A stretch of 44,746 nt of DNA from Pseudomonadota bacterium (GCA_020161575.1 JAIUNR010000013.1:1-44746), one strand, 5' to 3'; counted from the first letter of the stretch, positions 9,153-17,546 are shown. Notes: a model not told the origin generated them from the letters alone. Translations and numbers: made by a program.

Positions 9153-9167
9153 GTTCACTTTATGTTC
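9153..9167 (-). promoter_or_regulatory. LexA (SOS) box of the imuA-imuB-dnaE2 operon
   Basis: GTTC at 9153-9156 and GTTC at 9164-9167 are separated by exactly 7 bases. This is the direct-repeat operator GTTC-N7-GTTC (GAAC-N7-GAAC on the gene strand) known for alphaproteobacterial LexA. It lies just upstream of the imuA start, next to AT-rich promoter-like sequence (TTATAAG on the gene strand). DNA damage should therefore induce the whole cassette. Confidence 0.85.
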
Positions 9168-9261
9168 TTATAATCAAAGGTCAGCGTGGCGAGTCAAGAG
9201 CGCGTGCCGGTTCATCGCCAGCATGACGCTCCACTTGAGAGAAGGCCACAAGGACATGGCG

Positions 9262-9283
9262 GTGGTTACACCGTGGTTACAGG
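9262..9283. repeat. phased GTGGTTA repeat, left copy
   Basis: Two GTGGTTA units with starts 11 bases apart (GTGGTTACACC then GTGGTTACAGG). A near-identical pair is found at 9582-9602 on the other side of the tRNA fragment. One helical turn of spacing and placement around an attachment core is what arm-type integrase or excisionase binding sites look like. This role is inferred. Confidence 0.5.
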
Positions 9284-9428
9284 CTCCACCCGCGCACCCG
9301 TGGACAACTCTATATAATCTTTCACGATTTTTCACGGAACGGTCGTCCGACGTCCTTCGTGAAATCTCGTTCAAAATTGTCGATTTTCGTGTATTTTTCT
9401 AGCAATTTCTGATAGTTAAACACATCCC

Positions 9429-9473
9429 CTACGAATCTGGGGGTCAGAGGTTCGAATCCTTTCGGGCGCGCCA
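9429..9473 (+). other. 3' part of tRNA-Arg(ACG): putative attachment site
   Basis: Starting at the anticodon loop CTACGAA (anticodon ACG), the sequence reads the 3' strand of the anticodon stem (TCTGG), variable region GGGTC, T stem AGAGG, T loop TTCGAAT, stem partner CCTTT, the acceptor 3' strand CGGGCGC, discriminator G and encoded CCA. The bases 5' of the loop (ATCCC) cannot pair with TCTGG, and no D arm or 5' acceptor strand exists, so this is not a functional tRNA gene. A 3' tRNA fragment beginning in the anticodon loop is the standard footprint of a tyrosine integrase that uses a tRNA gene as attB. With this orientation the element lies to the left, and the intact tRNA should be beyond its far end. 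Confidence 0.75.
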
Positions 9474-9581
9474 TTTCTCCGAAATATCTGAATGGAAAAA
9501 ACGCGTGGAAACGCGCGGTTTCGGCAATTTCCGCGTGCGTTCGGGCACCAGAACGGCGTTGGCAGGATACCCCGAAAATCC

Positions 9582-9602
9582 GTGGTTATACTGTGGTTAC
9601 AG
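9582..9602. repeat. phased GTGGTTA repeat, right copy
   Basis: GTGGTTATACT followed by GTGGTTACAG, again with an 11-base period, matching the pair at 9262-9283. It overlaps the stop of the decayed gene at 9586-9949. It may be an arm-type recombinase site or a shared relic of two insertions at the same tRNA. Confidence 0.45.
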
Positions 9603-9949
9603 TCACGCTCCTCAACGCCCATGCGCGATCCCGCCAGATCGCGCCTGATTCGTCCCGCAACTGGCGGGTGATCTCTAGGGCAGCCCTCCTTTGCACGCTT
9701 GACCGCTCGCGCATGCTGATCTGGGGTACAATGACGGATAATCCGCGATACCGGGAAGCCTCGTTTCCAGCTGCGCCAATTTGCCGAGAAACTCGCCGAA
9801 TGAAGGCGCATCGTCGACAAGGCCCGCATACCCGGCCTGGCAGGCATCGCCTCGATCTTTCGGCCAAGCGCGGCCACCTCGTGCTGGAGGGTGGCAAAAG
9901 CCTCAACCATGCCGGCTTCCACCGACGCTCCTGTTTCCGCCGTCATCAT
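9586..9949 (-). pseudogene. frameshifted remnant of a small accessory gene (DUF6118-like?)
   Basis: A coherent protein can be read only by changing frame about three times. Frame one gives MMTAETGASVEAGMVEAF and AALGRKIEAMPARPG. A second frame continues AGLVDDAPSFGEFLGKLAQL and then LPGIADYPSL. A third gives TPDQHARAVKRAKEG. A further shift gives ITRQLRDESGAIWRDRAWAL before a stop at 9586. The MTAETG start and the TPDQHARAV block remind me of DUF6118 proteins, which occur near mobilisation genes in alphaproteobacterial plasmids and islands. That family call is tentative; the repeated loss of frame is directly visible. Confidence 0.55.
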
Positions 9950-9991
9950 TCGAATTGAGTGCGCCGATACATAATCGGCGCACCTCAATTT

Positions 9992-11746
9992 TTAGAAGTA
10001 CCTGACTTCTTCCGCCGAGACGCTCAGTGGATCCTTTCCGCGTTTCGAGAGCCAGGAATAGACCGGCGGTACGCGATCGGCGATCGACTCGACGTGGATG
10101 TCGATCAAGCAGGGGCCATCCGAATGGGCAAAAGCCTCTGCGAGCGCGATATCAAGCTCGGCGGCCGTCTTGGCCGTCCAGGCCTTCACATCGAACGCCT
10201 CGGCGATGGCTTGGCCACGCGGAGGCATGAAATCGACGCCAAAGCATTGATTGTGCCCCTTCAGGCGATGCAGTCCCTTGATCCAGCCGAAAGTGCCGTT
10301 GTTGAACAGCAATAGGATTGCCGGCACATTCAGGCGAACGAGCGTCTCAAGTTCGCCGACAGTCATGCCAAATGAGCCGTCGCCGAACATGCCGATCGGG
10401 CGCCGCTTCTTGTCCGCATGCCATGCCCCGACGGTTGCCGGCAACGCCGAACCGAGGCCTCCGAAGGCCCGCGGGATCGCAAAGCGGGTCCGGCGGTCCT
10501 TAAGCTTGAGGAACCGCGTCATGTGGGGGGTCGGCGTACCGGCGTCCGAGTAAATATGCGCTGGCTTCCCGTAAGCTTCCAGTGCTTCGTTGAAGCAGCG
10601 TACAGCTCGTTCTGGACGGAGCGGCATGGCCTCCGAACTCAGCAATGCCTCGGCGTTCTTCCAGAATTCCGCCCGCAAAGCGTTGAGGTCTTCGATCCAG
10701 TCCTGCGTCCGGCCCGTGTCTGCCGGCTCGGGAACCATCTCGATAAGACGTTGCAGCACGAGCCTGGCATCGCCCGGGATCGACAGGACGTTCTCGTAAT
10801 TGTTCGCCATGATCTCTGGATCGATGTCGATCTGCGCGACCCGCTTGTTCAGCGTGATCTTCGGGAAGGTCCAACCGATGGTGACGACCGAGCCCATCCT
10901 GGAACCGACGAAGAGCACGAAATCGGCTTGCTCCAGCGCCCAGTTGGCATGGGGATGAAAGCCGTTATCGCCAATGACCCCGACAGCGAGCCGGTGGTCG
11001 TCGGGCATCGTGCCTTGGCCGGTCATCGTGGTGCAGACCGGGATGTTCAGGCGCTCGGCAAGTTCAGTCACCTCCGGTCCGGCGCAGGAGCGGTTCACAC
11101 CACCACCGGAGACGATCAGCGGGCGTTTGCTGGCGGTGAGCTGCGACAGGAGCGCCTCCAGCTTGCCGGGAGCCGGTAGCGTCGGAAAGGCCGGGAATTG
11201 CTTGCATTCCTCTTCGACGTGCAACGAAATGCGCGCGGGATCGACCTCCGCGATCAGCATGTCCTCCGGAATCTGAAGATGGACCGCCCCGGGCTTGCCC
11301 GAGCAGGCGACCCGGAACGCCCGGCGGATGATCTCAGGCAGCTTCTCCGGCGACTTTACCTGCACCGACATCTTGGTGATCGGTTCGAAAAGGCGCGCGC
11401 AATCGAGTTCGGTCAGCACCCCGCGCCCTTCGCCTGGCAGCGGGATGTCGATCGTCAGCAGGATGACGGGAACAGAGGAAGCGTTGGATTCAGCGACAGG
11501 GGGCAATGAATACATCGCGCCGGCGCCCGATGGGCACTCGAAAACTCCGGGCTTGCTGGTGAAGCGGCCATAGGCGTCCGCCATGTAGCCGGCAGAGCGC
11601 TCGTCACGCGCCATGACATGCCGAATTTGATCTTCCCGCCCCTGTAGAGCTTCGTAGAAGGGCACATTCGTATCGCCGGGGACGCCAAAAACGACTTCGA
11701 CGCCGTAGCCTATGAGCATCTCGACCAAAATGTCCGCACCGCGCAT
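9992..11746 (-). CDS. thiamine diphosphate-dependent enzyme, acetolactate synthase-like
   Basis: A 584-residue enzyme of the acetolactate synthase / 2-oxoacid decarboxylase superfamily. The N-terminal Pyr domain has GVEVVFGVPGD and the conserved cofactor-activating glutamate E49 in RDERSAGYMADAYGR. A central domain follows (PLIVSGGGVNRS). The C-terminal PP domain has GDGSFGMTVGELETL from residue 455 and ends in LLLFNNGTFGW, the metal/diphosphate motif. Start set at 11746 because of GAGGAG 6 bases upstream; the open frame reaches 11854. It is the last gene of a leftward unit with an amino-acid transporter, racemase and FAD dehydrogenase, so a 2-oxoacid derived from the transported amino acid is the likely substrate (inference). 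It is not obviously an anabolic acetolactate synthase, since no small subunit is adjacent. Exact reaction unknown. Confidence 0.8.
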   Translation of the reverse strand: MRGADILVEMLIGYGVEVVFGVPGDTNVPFYEALQGREDQIRHVMARDERSAGYMADAYGRFTSKPGVFECPSGAGAMYSLPPVAESNASSVPVILLTIDIPLPGEGRGVLTELDCARLFEPITKMSVQVKSPEKLPEIIRRAFRVACSGKPGAVHLQIPEDMLIAEVDPARISLHVEEECKQFPAFPTLPAPGKLEALLSQLTASKRPLIVSGGGVNRSCAGPEVTELAERLNIPVCTTMTGQGTMPDDHRLAVGVIGDNGFHPHANWALEQADFVLFVGSRMGSVVTIGWTFPKITLNKRVAQIDIDPEIMANNYENVLSIPGDARLVLQRLIEMVPEPADTGRTQDWIEDLNALRAEFWKNAEALLSSEAMPLRPERAVRCFNEALEAYGKPAHIYSDAGTPTPHMTRFLKLKDRRTRFAIPRAFGGLGSALPATVGAWHADKKRRPIGMFGDGSFGMTVGELETLVRLNVPAILLLFNNGTFGWIKGLHRLKGHNQCFGVDFMPPRGQAIAEAFDVKAWTAKTAAELDIALAEAFAHSDGPCLIDIHVESIADRVPPVYSWLSKRGKDPLSVSAEEVRYF

Positions 11747-11850
11747 GTTTTTCTCCTCGAAGTGATGGTGTATTCGGTTGTCTGGTTTGGGCAGCTCCGC
11801 GATCGGTTGCCGCCGAGAATGCTTCGTCTCGTCATTTCGAAGAGCCCCTC

Positions 11851-13122
11851 TCATCCCGCCCGTCCGATCCAGCGGAAGCGTCGAGGAGAGAAGGGCTTCA
11901 AATCGCGATCACTTGGCCTGCCCGCGATCTGGTCGGCGACTATCCGTCCCGTGGTGGGCCCGCTGGCGAAGCCGACATGGCCGTGACCGAATGCGTAGAC
12001 GACGTCGTCAGAACGAGAGGATGAGCCGATGACCGGCAGGCCGTCGGGCGTCGAAGGCCGGTGGCCCATCCATCGATCGACGACGAGATCCGTCTTGCGG
12101 CCGAGCGACGGGTATGTCTTCAGCGCGTGATCGACCAGGATATCAACGCGGTTCCAACTCGGCGGCGTATCGACGGATGCAAGCTCGACCTGCCCCGAGA
12201 GACGCAATCCCTTCGCCGTAGGCGTATTCGCCATCTTACCGTCGCTCGGCATGACGGGATGCAATGGGCCACCGCGAGGAGACGCAATGACTCCGTGATA
12301 GCCGCGTTCCGACTCGAGCGGGACCCGATCGCCTGCAATTTGGGCGAGCTTCTTCGACCACACGCCTGCGGCGATCACGGCCCTGTCGCATGCCAAAGGG
12401 CCGCTTTCGGTCAGGATCGATCTAAGTCGCCGCCCCTCGAAGGCGAGATCGACGACCTTCGTCTTCAGAAGCTTCGCACCGCGCGCGACTGCGGCATCGA
12501 TGATCGCGGACACATAGGATTCCGGATCAACGCAATGCGCGCCATCTTCCGCGAGAACGCCGAACCTGTAATGTTCGGACAGGCCGGGTTCTCGTGCGGA
12601 GAGCTCGGCGGCGTCGAGCTCGCGCCAGCGTAGCCCCGTCAATCGGCGAAGGTGCCATGCAAGGGCCTCCGCCTCGAAATGCTCGCGGCTCGGATAAGCA
12701 TAGAGCAGGCCTTCGCGACGGATTAGATCCTGGCGCCCGAGCTCCTCCGCGAGGGCGCTATGGCGTGCGGGACTGTCGGCCAGCAGGCTCGCCAGAGCCT
12801 GTGCCGTCCGCTCCACCCGTGGCACAGTCGAACCGGCAACGAGGAAACGGATCAGCCAAGGCAGTAGCGCACCAATATGCCGCCACCTAATGACCAACGG
12901 TCCGTGCGGATTGAGCAGATAGCCCGGAATCTGCCGCCAGAGGCTCGGCGTCGACATCGGGACGACCGAAGCCGGGCTGATCCAGCAACCATGGCCATAG
13001 CTCGCCGACTGACGTCCGCCGGGTTTACCAGGCTCCACGATCGTGACCTGGTGACCATCACGCAGGAGTTCGAGTGCGCAACTCGCGCCCACGATCCCGG
13101 CACCGACGACAACGATATGCAT
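11851..13122 (-). CDS. DadA-like FAD-dependent D-amino-acid dehydrogenase
   Basis: A 423-residue flavoprotein of the DAO/DadA family. It begins with a Rossmann GxGxxG (VVGAGIVGASCALELL) and an acidic residue at the end of the second strand (VTIVE). The C-terminal block DRWMGHRPSTPDGLPVIG and then YAFGHGHVGFASGPTTGRIVADQI is the classic ending of DadA-type dehydrogenases. These enzymes oxidise D-amino acids, or cyclic imino acids such as pipecolate and proline, to the oxo acid or imine and pass electrons to the respiratory chain. The position after racemase and transporter genes suggests it oxidises the D-isomer made by the racemase. D-lysine, D-2-aminoadipate and pipecolate are all possible in view of the neighbouring 2-aminoadipate operon. 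Substrate not readable from sequence. Confidence 0.85.
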   Translation of the reverse strand: MHIVVVGAGIVGASCALELLRDGHQVTIVEPGKPGGRQSASYGHGCWISPASVVPMSTPSLWRQIPGYLLNPHGPLVIRWRHIGALLPWLIRFLVAGSTVPRVERTAQALASLLADSPARHSALAEELGRQDLIRREGLLYAYPSREHFEAEALAWHLRRLTGLRWRELDAAELSAREPGLSEHYRFGVLAEDGAHCVDPESYVSAIIDAAVARGAKLLKTKVVDLAFEGRRLRSILTESGPLACDRAVIAAGVWSKKLAQIAGDRVPLESERGYHGVIASPRGGPLHPVMPSDGKMANTPTAKGLRLSGQVELASVDTPPSWNRVDILVDHALKTYPSLGRKTDLVVDRWMGHRPSTPDGLPVIGSSSRSDDVVYAFGHGHVGFASGPTTGRIVADQIAGRPSDRDLKPFSPRRFRWIGRAG

Positions 13123-13327
13123 ATTCGTTTCCGTGTCTGAAGAGTTTTCGATGGTTAGCCAGCGGCCCGGAGAGACATGCAGAGCACCAGCCCTTCCTCA
13201 TCGGAGGAAAGGTGAAGCCTTGCGCAAGTGCGGTCGGACCGTCGGGATTTCGGCGAAGACACCGAACATCCTGGTTCAGAATGATGTGCGGGCGTGCCTC
13301 TGGCCGTCCGCGATCAGCGGCGCCTGC

Positions 13328-14104
13328 TCATGATGGGCCGAGCCCTCCATGAAAATGGCTGAGGAAAGCCTTGGTCGCGGCCTGCGACGGGTTTTCGATC
13401 ACCTGTTTCGCCTCGCCCTCCTCGACGACGCAGCCGTCTCGCATGAACACGACGCGATCGGCGACATCGCGCGCAAAGGCCATTTCATGCGTCACCAGCA
13501 GCATCGTCATGCCTTCACCTGCCAGGGACCGGATCACGGCCAGAACTTCACCAACGAGCTCGGGATCGAGCGCGGAGGTCGCCTCGTCGAAGAGCATGAC
13601 ATCGGGCTTCATTGCCAATGCCCGGGCAATCGCAACACGCTGCTTCTGGCCGCCCGAGAGGCTGTCGGGTGGGGCGGAGGCCTTCTCGGCAAGCCCAACT
13701 TTGCCCAGAAGATCATGGGCCAGCGCCCTCGCTTCGTCCTTGGACTGCCGAAGTACGGTGACCGGCCCTTCCATCACGTTCTGCTCCACGCTCATATGGG
13801 GGAACAGATTGAAGCTCTGGAAGACCATGCCGGTGCGCGCTCGGAAGGCCGACAATTCCTTGTCACCTGGCAGATTTTGCGCCGTCGAGAAATCAATCGC
13901 CTGGTCACCGACCCGGATGAAGCCTTTATCCGGTACTGTCAGCAGGTTGACGCTGCGCAGCAAGGTCGATTTACCGGAGCCGCTGGGGCCGATCAGGGCG
14001 ACGACATTGCCTCTTTTCACGTTCAGCGTGATGTCCTTCAGCACCGTGAGGTTGCCGAATGACTTCTGAACGCCGACGAGTTCGATCATTGCTTTTTCGG
14101 ACAT
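13328..14104 (-). CDS. amino-acid ABC transporter ATP-binding protein (GlnQ/HisP type)
   Basis: A 258-residue ATPase of the polar amino-acid uptake family (PAAT). Walker A is [12 protein letters not shown], the Q-loop region is [16 protein letters not shown], the signature is [15 protein letters not shown] and Walker B is [14 protein letters not shown], with the switch histidine in [15 protein letters not shown] serves as ribosome site for the ATG at 14104; a second ATG at 14089 is possible. The gene directly follows the permease and precedes the dehydrogenase on the same strand. It energises uptake of the substrate bound by the protein encoded at 15608-16456. Confidence 0.93.
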   Translation of the reverse strand: MSEKAMIELVGVQKSFGNLTVLKDITLNVKRGNVVALIGPSGSGKSTLLRSVNLLTVPDKGFIRVGDQAIDFSTAQNLPGDKELSAFRARTGMVFQSFNLFPHMSVEQNVMEGPVTVLRQSKDEARALAHDLLGKVGLAEKASAPPDSLSGGQKQRVAIARALAMKPDVMLFDEATSALDPELVGEVLAVIRSLAGEGMTMLLVTHEMAFARDVADRVVFMRDGCVVEEGEAKQVIENPSQAATKAFLSHFHGGLGPS

Positions 14105-14123
14105 GATTGCCGCCTTTCCGCGT

Positions 14124-14783
14124 TCAGCGGCTCATCCGCGCTTCGAGCCGATAGGCCAGGCGCGTGAGCGGGAAGAGGATGATGAAATAGATAACGGCGA
14201 TCATCGTATAGGTCTCGAGAGGCCGGTAGCTCGCCGATGTGATCAACTGCCCTTGGTAGAGAAGGTCGGGAACGGCGAGAACCGAAAGCAGCGAGGTGTT
14301 CTTCAGTTGAAGTACGGTTTGGTTCACCAGCGGCGGGATCATACGGCGCAGGGCCTGGGGTAGAACCACGCGCGCCATGAGCTGATGCCGCCGCATGCCA
14401 ATCGCCCGCCCGGCGTCCCACTGGCCGGAATCAACCGAGATGATGCCTCCGCGGATGATCTCGCCGAAAAACGAGGCGCCGTAGAGGGTAAGGGTGATAA
14501 AGGCGGCCGCACCGGGCGACAGTTCGATACCTGTGAGGATCGGCAAAGCGTAATAGCACCAGACGAGTTGGACGAGCACCGGCGTGCATCTGAAGATTTC
14601 GATGAATCCTGTCACGAACGCGGTCAGGATCCTGAAGCTGGACAGACGCGCCAGCGCGACCAGACAGCCGACGATCAGGCCAGATATCGCAGTCCCGATC
14701 GTGAAGGCAATCGTGTAGAGAATGCCGACCCCGATGAGCGATTTATACTGCAGAAGAAATCCGAAATCCCACTGATACTGCAC
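14124..14783 (-). CDS. amino-acid ABC transporter permease (HisM/GlnP type)
   Basis: A 219-residue inner-membrane subunit with several hydrophobic spans (for example [20 protein letters not shown] and [20 protein letters not shown]). The EAA-like loop [21 protein letters not shown] contacts the ATPase. I choose the GTG at 14783, because AGAGGGGG lies 7 bases upstream and homology starts with [14 protein letters not shown]; longer in-frame starts add a poor-quality leader. It is the only permease gene in the unit, so it would have to work as a homodimer, or a partner is encoded elsewhere. Confidence 0.9.
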   Translation of the reverse strand: MQYQWDFGFLLQYKSLIGVGILYTIAFTIGTAISGLIVGCLVALARLSSFRILTAFVTGFIEIFRCTPVLVQLVWCYYALPILTGIELSPGAAAFITLTLYGASFFGEIIRGGIISVDSGQWDAGRAIGMRRHQLMARVVLPQALRRMIPPLVNQTVLQLKNTSLLSVLAVPDLLYQGQLITSASYRPLETYTMIAVIYFIILFPLTRLAYRLEARMSR

Positions 14784-14821
14784 GTCTGCCCCCTCTTTTA
14801 CTTTTTTATTCGTATTTAATT

Positions 14822-15490
14822 TTAGGACGTCCCTGCGTGCAGCCAGCAACCAAGCGTCAGGATGTCGAAAACGGGAAGCTCGAACCGCTTGCGGATCACT
14901 GCTGAGAACGGTGGCAGATTGGTGCATTCCAGCACGATAGCTCCGATGGAGGGTTCGCGCTCGATGAGACCTTCCACCGCCTGCAACAGCTCCCTTTCCA
15001 ATGCCTGACGATCATAAGGTCGACCGCCTTCGATCAACCCATGAAATGCGCCGTCCCTGGGCAGTCCGACAACCGGCGGTTCCAAGGTCATCCCGGCTTC
15101 GGCGAAGTGAGCCGTCGTCAGAGACAATCGATCGTAGGTTACCACGCCCACGCTTTTCCCCGCGGGCAGCAGCTTGGCCACTTGCGGTATCTGCAGCAGG
15201 CTTGATGTCGCCAGCGGCAAGGCCAGGCGGCCGGCGAGCTTGCGCTGGCGCAGGATCAGGAAACCGCAGGATGTCGTCAGGGCGCAGGCCCCGCGTCTGT
15301 GCAATTCCTGCCCGGCAGCCACGAAGGCATCCAGCAAATCGTCGTCCCGCCCATCTACGATGGTGCGCGCCGTGGCGCCCTTCACCGTCTCGAAGAGGAC
15401 GGGGAACGGCCAACTTTCCGCGTTTCCGACATCTCCGACCGGTCGCTCGAAAGCGGTATCGAGCATGATCACGCCAAGTGCCTTACTCAT
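14822..15490 (-). CDS. Asp/Glu-type racemase family protein
   Basis: A 222-residue member of the aspartate/glutamate/hydantoin racemase superfamily (cofactor-independent, two-cysteine mechanism). The two candidate catalytic cysteines are C75 in ALTTSCGFLIL and C189 in GAIVLECTNLPPF. The duplicated alpha/beta layout and the length fit. It lies between the binding-protein and permease genes of an amino-acid uptake unit, so it probably inverts the imported amino acid or a derivative for the DadA-like dehydrogenase downstream. The superfamily also includes maleate isomerases and arylmalonate decarboxylases, so racemase activity is likely but not certain. Confidence 0.8.
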   Translation of the reverse strand: MSKALGVIMLDTAFERPVGDVGNAESWPFPVLFETVKGATARTIVDGRDDDLLDAFVAAGQELHRRGACALTTSCGFLILRQRKLAGRLALPLATSSLLQIPQVAKLLPAGKSVGVVTYDRLSLTTAHFAEAGMTLEPPVVGLPRDGAFHGLIEGGRPYDRQALERELLQAVEGLIEREPSIGAIVLECTNLPPFSAVIRKRFELPVFDILTLGCWLHAGTS

Positions 15491-15607
15491 CGCAGTCCTG
15501 CGCTGTCTCCTGCAAGGGCTCGGGCAACGTCATTGAAGGGCCAGATCCCGTTGTCTCACGACGATTGTGAAAGCGACGGACAGGAAGTTTCCCGTCCGTC
15601 CGCTCTG

Positions 15608-16456
15608 TCAAAATTGGATGTCGGCCGGGATGTCCTCTTTCTTCACGCCCACCAGTTCGAGGCTCGACGTGATCCACCCGGACATCACGCCCGAGGAACG
15701 ATTGAATTCCAGCCAATTGTCCACAAAGGTCCGGAACCTTCCACTGTCTTCCGCGCGCACACCGGCACAGGTCGGCTGACGGACGATCGGGCCGGGGACA
15801 ACGATCTTGCCAACGCGCGGATTCTTCTTGACCGTCACCAGCGACAGCATGGCGACCTGGATGACGGCGTCCGCGCGTCCGGTCTGCACCGACAACGTCG
15901 CCTCATCCGGCGTCTTCAGGGCGATCAAGGTCGCCTTCGGCAGCACACGGCGGGCGAACAGATCATGCGTCGAGCCAATATCGACGGCGATGCGGATTTC
16001 CGGCTTGTTGAGCTCTTCCCAGCTCTTGGGTTCGAGGCCGGCTTTGGCGATGATCGTGAACGTGTTCTGCATGATTGGCCGAGTGAATTCGACCACGAGA
16101 GCCCGCGAGGGCGTCGGGCTCAAGCCGAACATTATGTCGATCTTGTTGGCCTGCAGGTCCAGCACAGCGTTGCCCCAAGTCGTCTCGCTGATCTCAACCT
16201 CGGCTTCGAGTGCCTTCGCGAGATCCCGCGCCATGCTCATGCAGAAACCTGACCATTGGCCGGTCGCAATGTCCTTGTGGTAATAGGGCTCGGTGCCGAC
16301 GATACCTGCGATGCGCAGCTTTTTTGTACTACGGACCCGATCGAACGTTGACGAGGCTGTGCCGCCCTGCTGCGCAAGCGCAGGCATGGACAATGCAGCC
16401 GCGGCGCCGCCTGCGGCTAGCCCCACGAGCCCGGCGAATTCTCTCCGCTTGATCAT
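15608..16456 (-). CDS. amino-acid ABC transporter substrate-binding protein (family 3)
   Basis: A 282-residue periplasmic binding protein. The start at 16456 is set by GGGAGGAAAA about 6 bases upstream; the frame is open further but without homology. The N-terminus MIKRREFAGLVGLAAGG then ALSMPALAQ is a signal peptide with a twin-arginine-like RREFAG. The mature part has the SBP_bac_3 features: LRIAGIVGTEPYYHKD, then GFCMSMARDLAKALEAEVE and LQANKIDIMFGLSPTPSRA, and later VQTGRADAVI. It is the first gene of the leftward unit and is divergent from a LysR gene 144 bases away. It should bind the amino acid that the unit degrades. Confidence 0.92.
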   Translation of the reverse strand: MIKRREFAGLVGLAAGGAAAALSMPALAQQGGTASSTFDRVRSTKKLRIAGIVGTEPYYHKDIATGQWSGFCMSMARDLAKALEAEVEISETTWGNAVLDLQANKIDIMFGLSPTPSRALVVEFTRPIMQNTFTIIAKAGLEPKSWEELNKPEIRIAVDIGSTHDLFARRVLPKATLIALKTPDEATLSVQTGRADAVIQVAMLSLVTVKKNPRVGKIVVPGPIVRQPTCAGVRAEDSGRFRTFVDNWLEFNRSSGVMSGWITSSLELVGVKKEDIPADIQF

Positions 16457-16565
16457 GTCATTTTCCTCCCTTGGTAACAGGCGCATCGAGTTGATCTCGT
16501 CGCATTGGGCGCAAGTCTCGCCGATTTCAGCTGGAGGGAAAAACGTTGAATAGGCGCGGATTGCA

Positions 16566-16578
16566 TGATTTTTATTCA
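16566..16578. promoter_or_regulatory. candidate LysR operator (T-N11-A)
   Basis: TGATTTTTATTCA has the T-N11-A form with inverted ends (TGA/TCA), extended by ATGA/TTCAT. It lies in the 144-base divergent region between the binding-protein gene and the LysR gene at 16601, where a LysR regulator would be expected to bind. Motif is short; pattern match only. Confidence 0.4.
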
Positions 16579-16600
16579 TACTGAAGACATCGAGTGACCC

Positions 16601-17542
16601 ATGCGACGTTACCTCCCCTCTCTCGCCTCCCTACATGCGTTCGAAGCGGCAGCCCGTTTCATGAACTTCACGCATGCCGCGGAGGACCTGGGTCTGACGC
16701 AGAGCGGCATCAGCCGGCAGATAAAGAATCTCGAGGATTTTCTAGGCGTAACGCTTTTCCATCGCGCCGGACCACGCCTCATTCTAACCGAAGTTGGCGC
16801 CGTCTATTTTCGGGATCTCTCGCTCGTACTCGACAAACTTCAGGAAATTTCGATCGACGCCGTCAGAGGGCGAAGTGTCGATTCCTCGCTTATGATAGGC
16901 GCGCACAATGCCTTCACGACCCGCTGGCTGATCGAGCGGCTCAACCCATTCATCCTTGCGCATCCAGATATCCCGATCGAGATCATGCCTGCAGAGCCGG
17001 GAATGGATTTCGAGACGACCCGACTGGACATCGCAATTCTGCGTGGAGGCGGCTCCTGGTATCACGCGCGGGCGGTCGAGCTGTTCGCGGAAGAGCTCGT
17101 CGTCGTCGCGTCGCCATCGCTGATCCCCCATGGGCAGAAACTCAAACCGCTCGAATTCGCAAACTATCCGATGCTGCAGAATGCCAGTCGGCCCAGCTTG
17201 TGGCTGCACTGGCTGCGCACCGTCGAACTCGCCTATAACGGGCGCATTCACGGCACGCGCTTCGCCCATAACGACATGCTGATCAAGGCGGCGGTCCATG
17301 GTCTCGGCATCGCCGTCGTGCCGACCTGCTTCGTCGAGGACGAACTGGCGCGAGGGGAACTACACGCGCCCTTCGGCGATCCCATCCGCTCCGGTGATTC
17401 CTATTTTGCCGTCTATCCCGAACGCAAGGCCGGCCTGCCGAGCATCATCCTGTTCCGGGATTGGCTGATACGCCAGACGCGCGAATACAAGCGTGCCGCC
17501 ACGCGCCAGCAATCCGGCGCCGTCCAGTCGCAGGGATGCTGA
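16601..17542 (+). CDS. LysR-family regulator (GcvA-like)
   Basis: A 313-residue LysR-type transcription factor. The N-terminal winged helix-turn-helix reads LHAFEAAARFMNFTHAAEDL then LTQSGISRQIKNLEDFLGV and LFHR. The effector domain follows (SLMIGAHNAFTTRWLIERL, later LGIAVVPTCFVEDELARGEL), of the GcvA subgroup. It is divergent from the binding-protein operon and most likely controls it in response to the transported amino acid. Its 3' end converges with the second LysR gene, with only 4 bases between the stops. Confidence 0.9.
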   Translation: MRRYLPSLASLHAFEAAARFMNFTHAAEDLGLTQSGISRQIKNLEDFLGVTLFHRAGPRLILTEVGAVYFRDLSLVLDKLQEISIDAVRGRSVDSSLMIGAHNAFTTRWLIERLNPFILAHPDIPIEIMPAEPGMDFETTRLDIAILRGGGSWYHARAVELFAEELVVVASPSLIPHGQKLKPLEFANYPMLQNASRPSLWLHWLRTVELAYNGRIHGTRFAHNDMLIKAAVHGLGIAVVPTCFVEDELARGELHAPFGDPIRSGDSYFAVYPERKAGLPSIILFRDWLIRQTREYKRAATRQQSGAVQSQGC

Positions 17543-17546
17543 CGGG

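Noticed and set aside
9416-9988. A 190-residue frame on the minus strand ending in a PERIRTSDP-type peptide
   Set aside because: That peptide is the well-known false translation of tRNA 3' ends. The frame mixes a decayed gene with the tRNA-Arg fragment and has no coherent family match.
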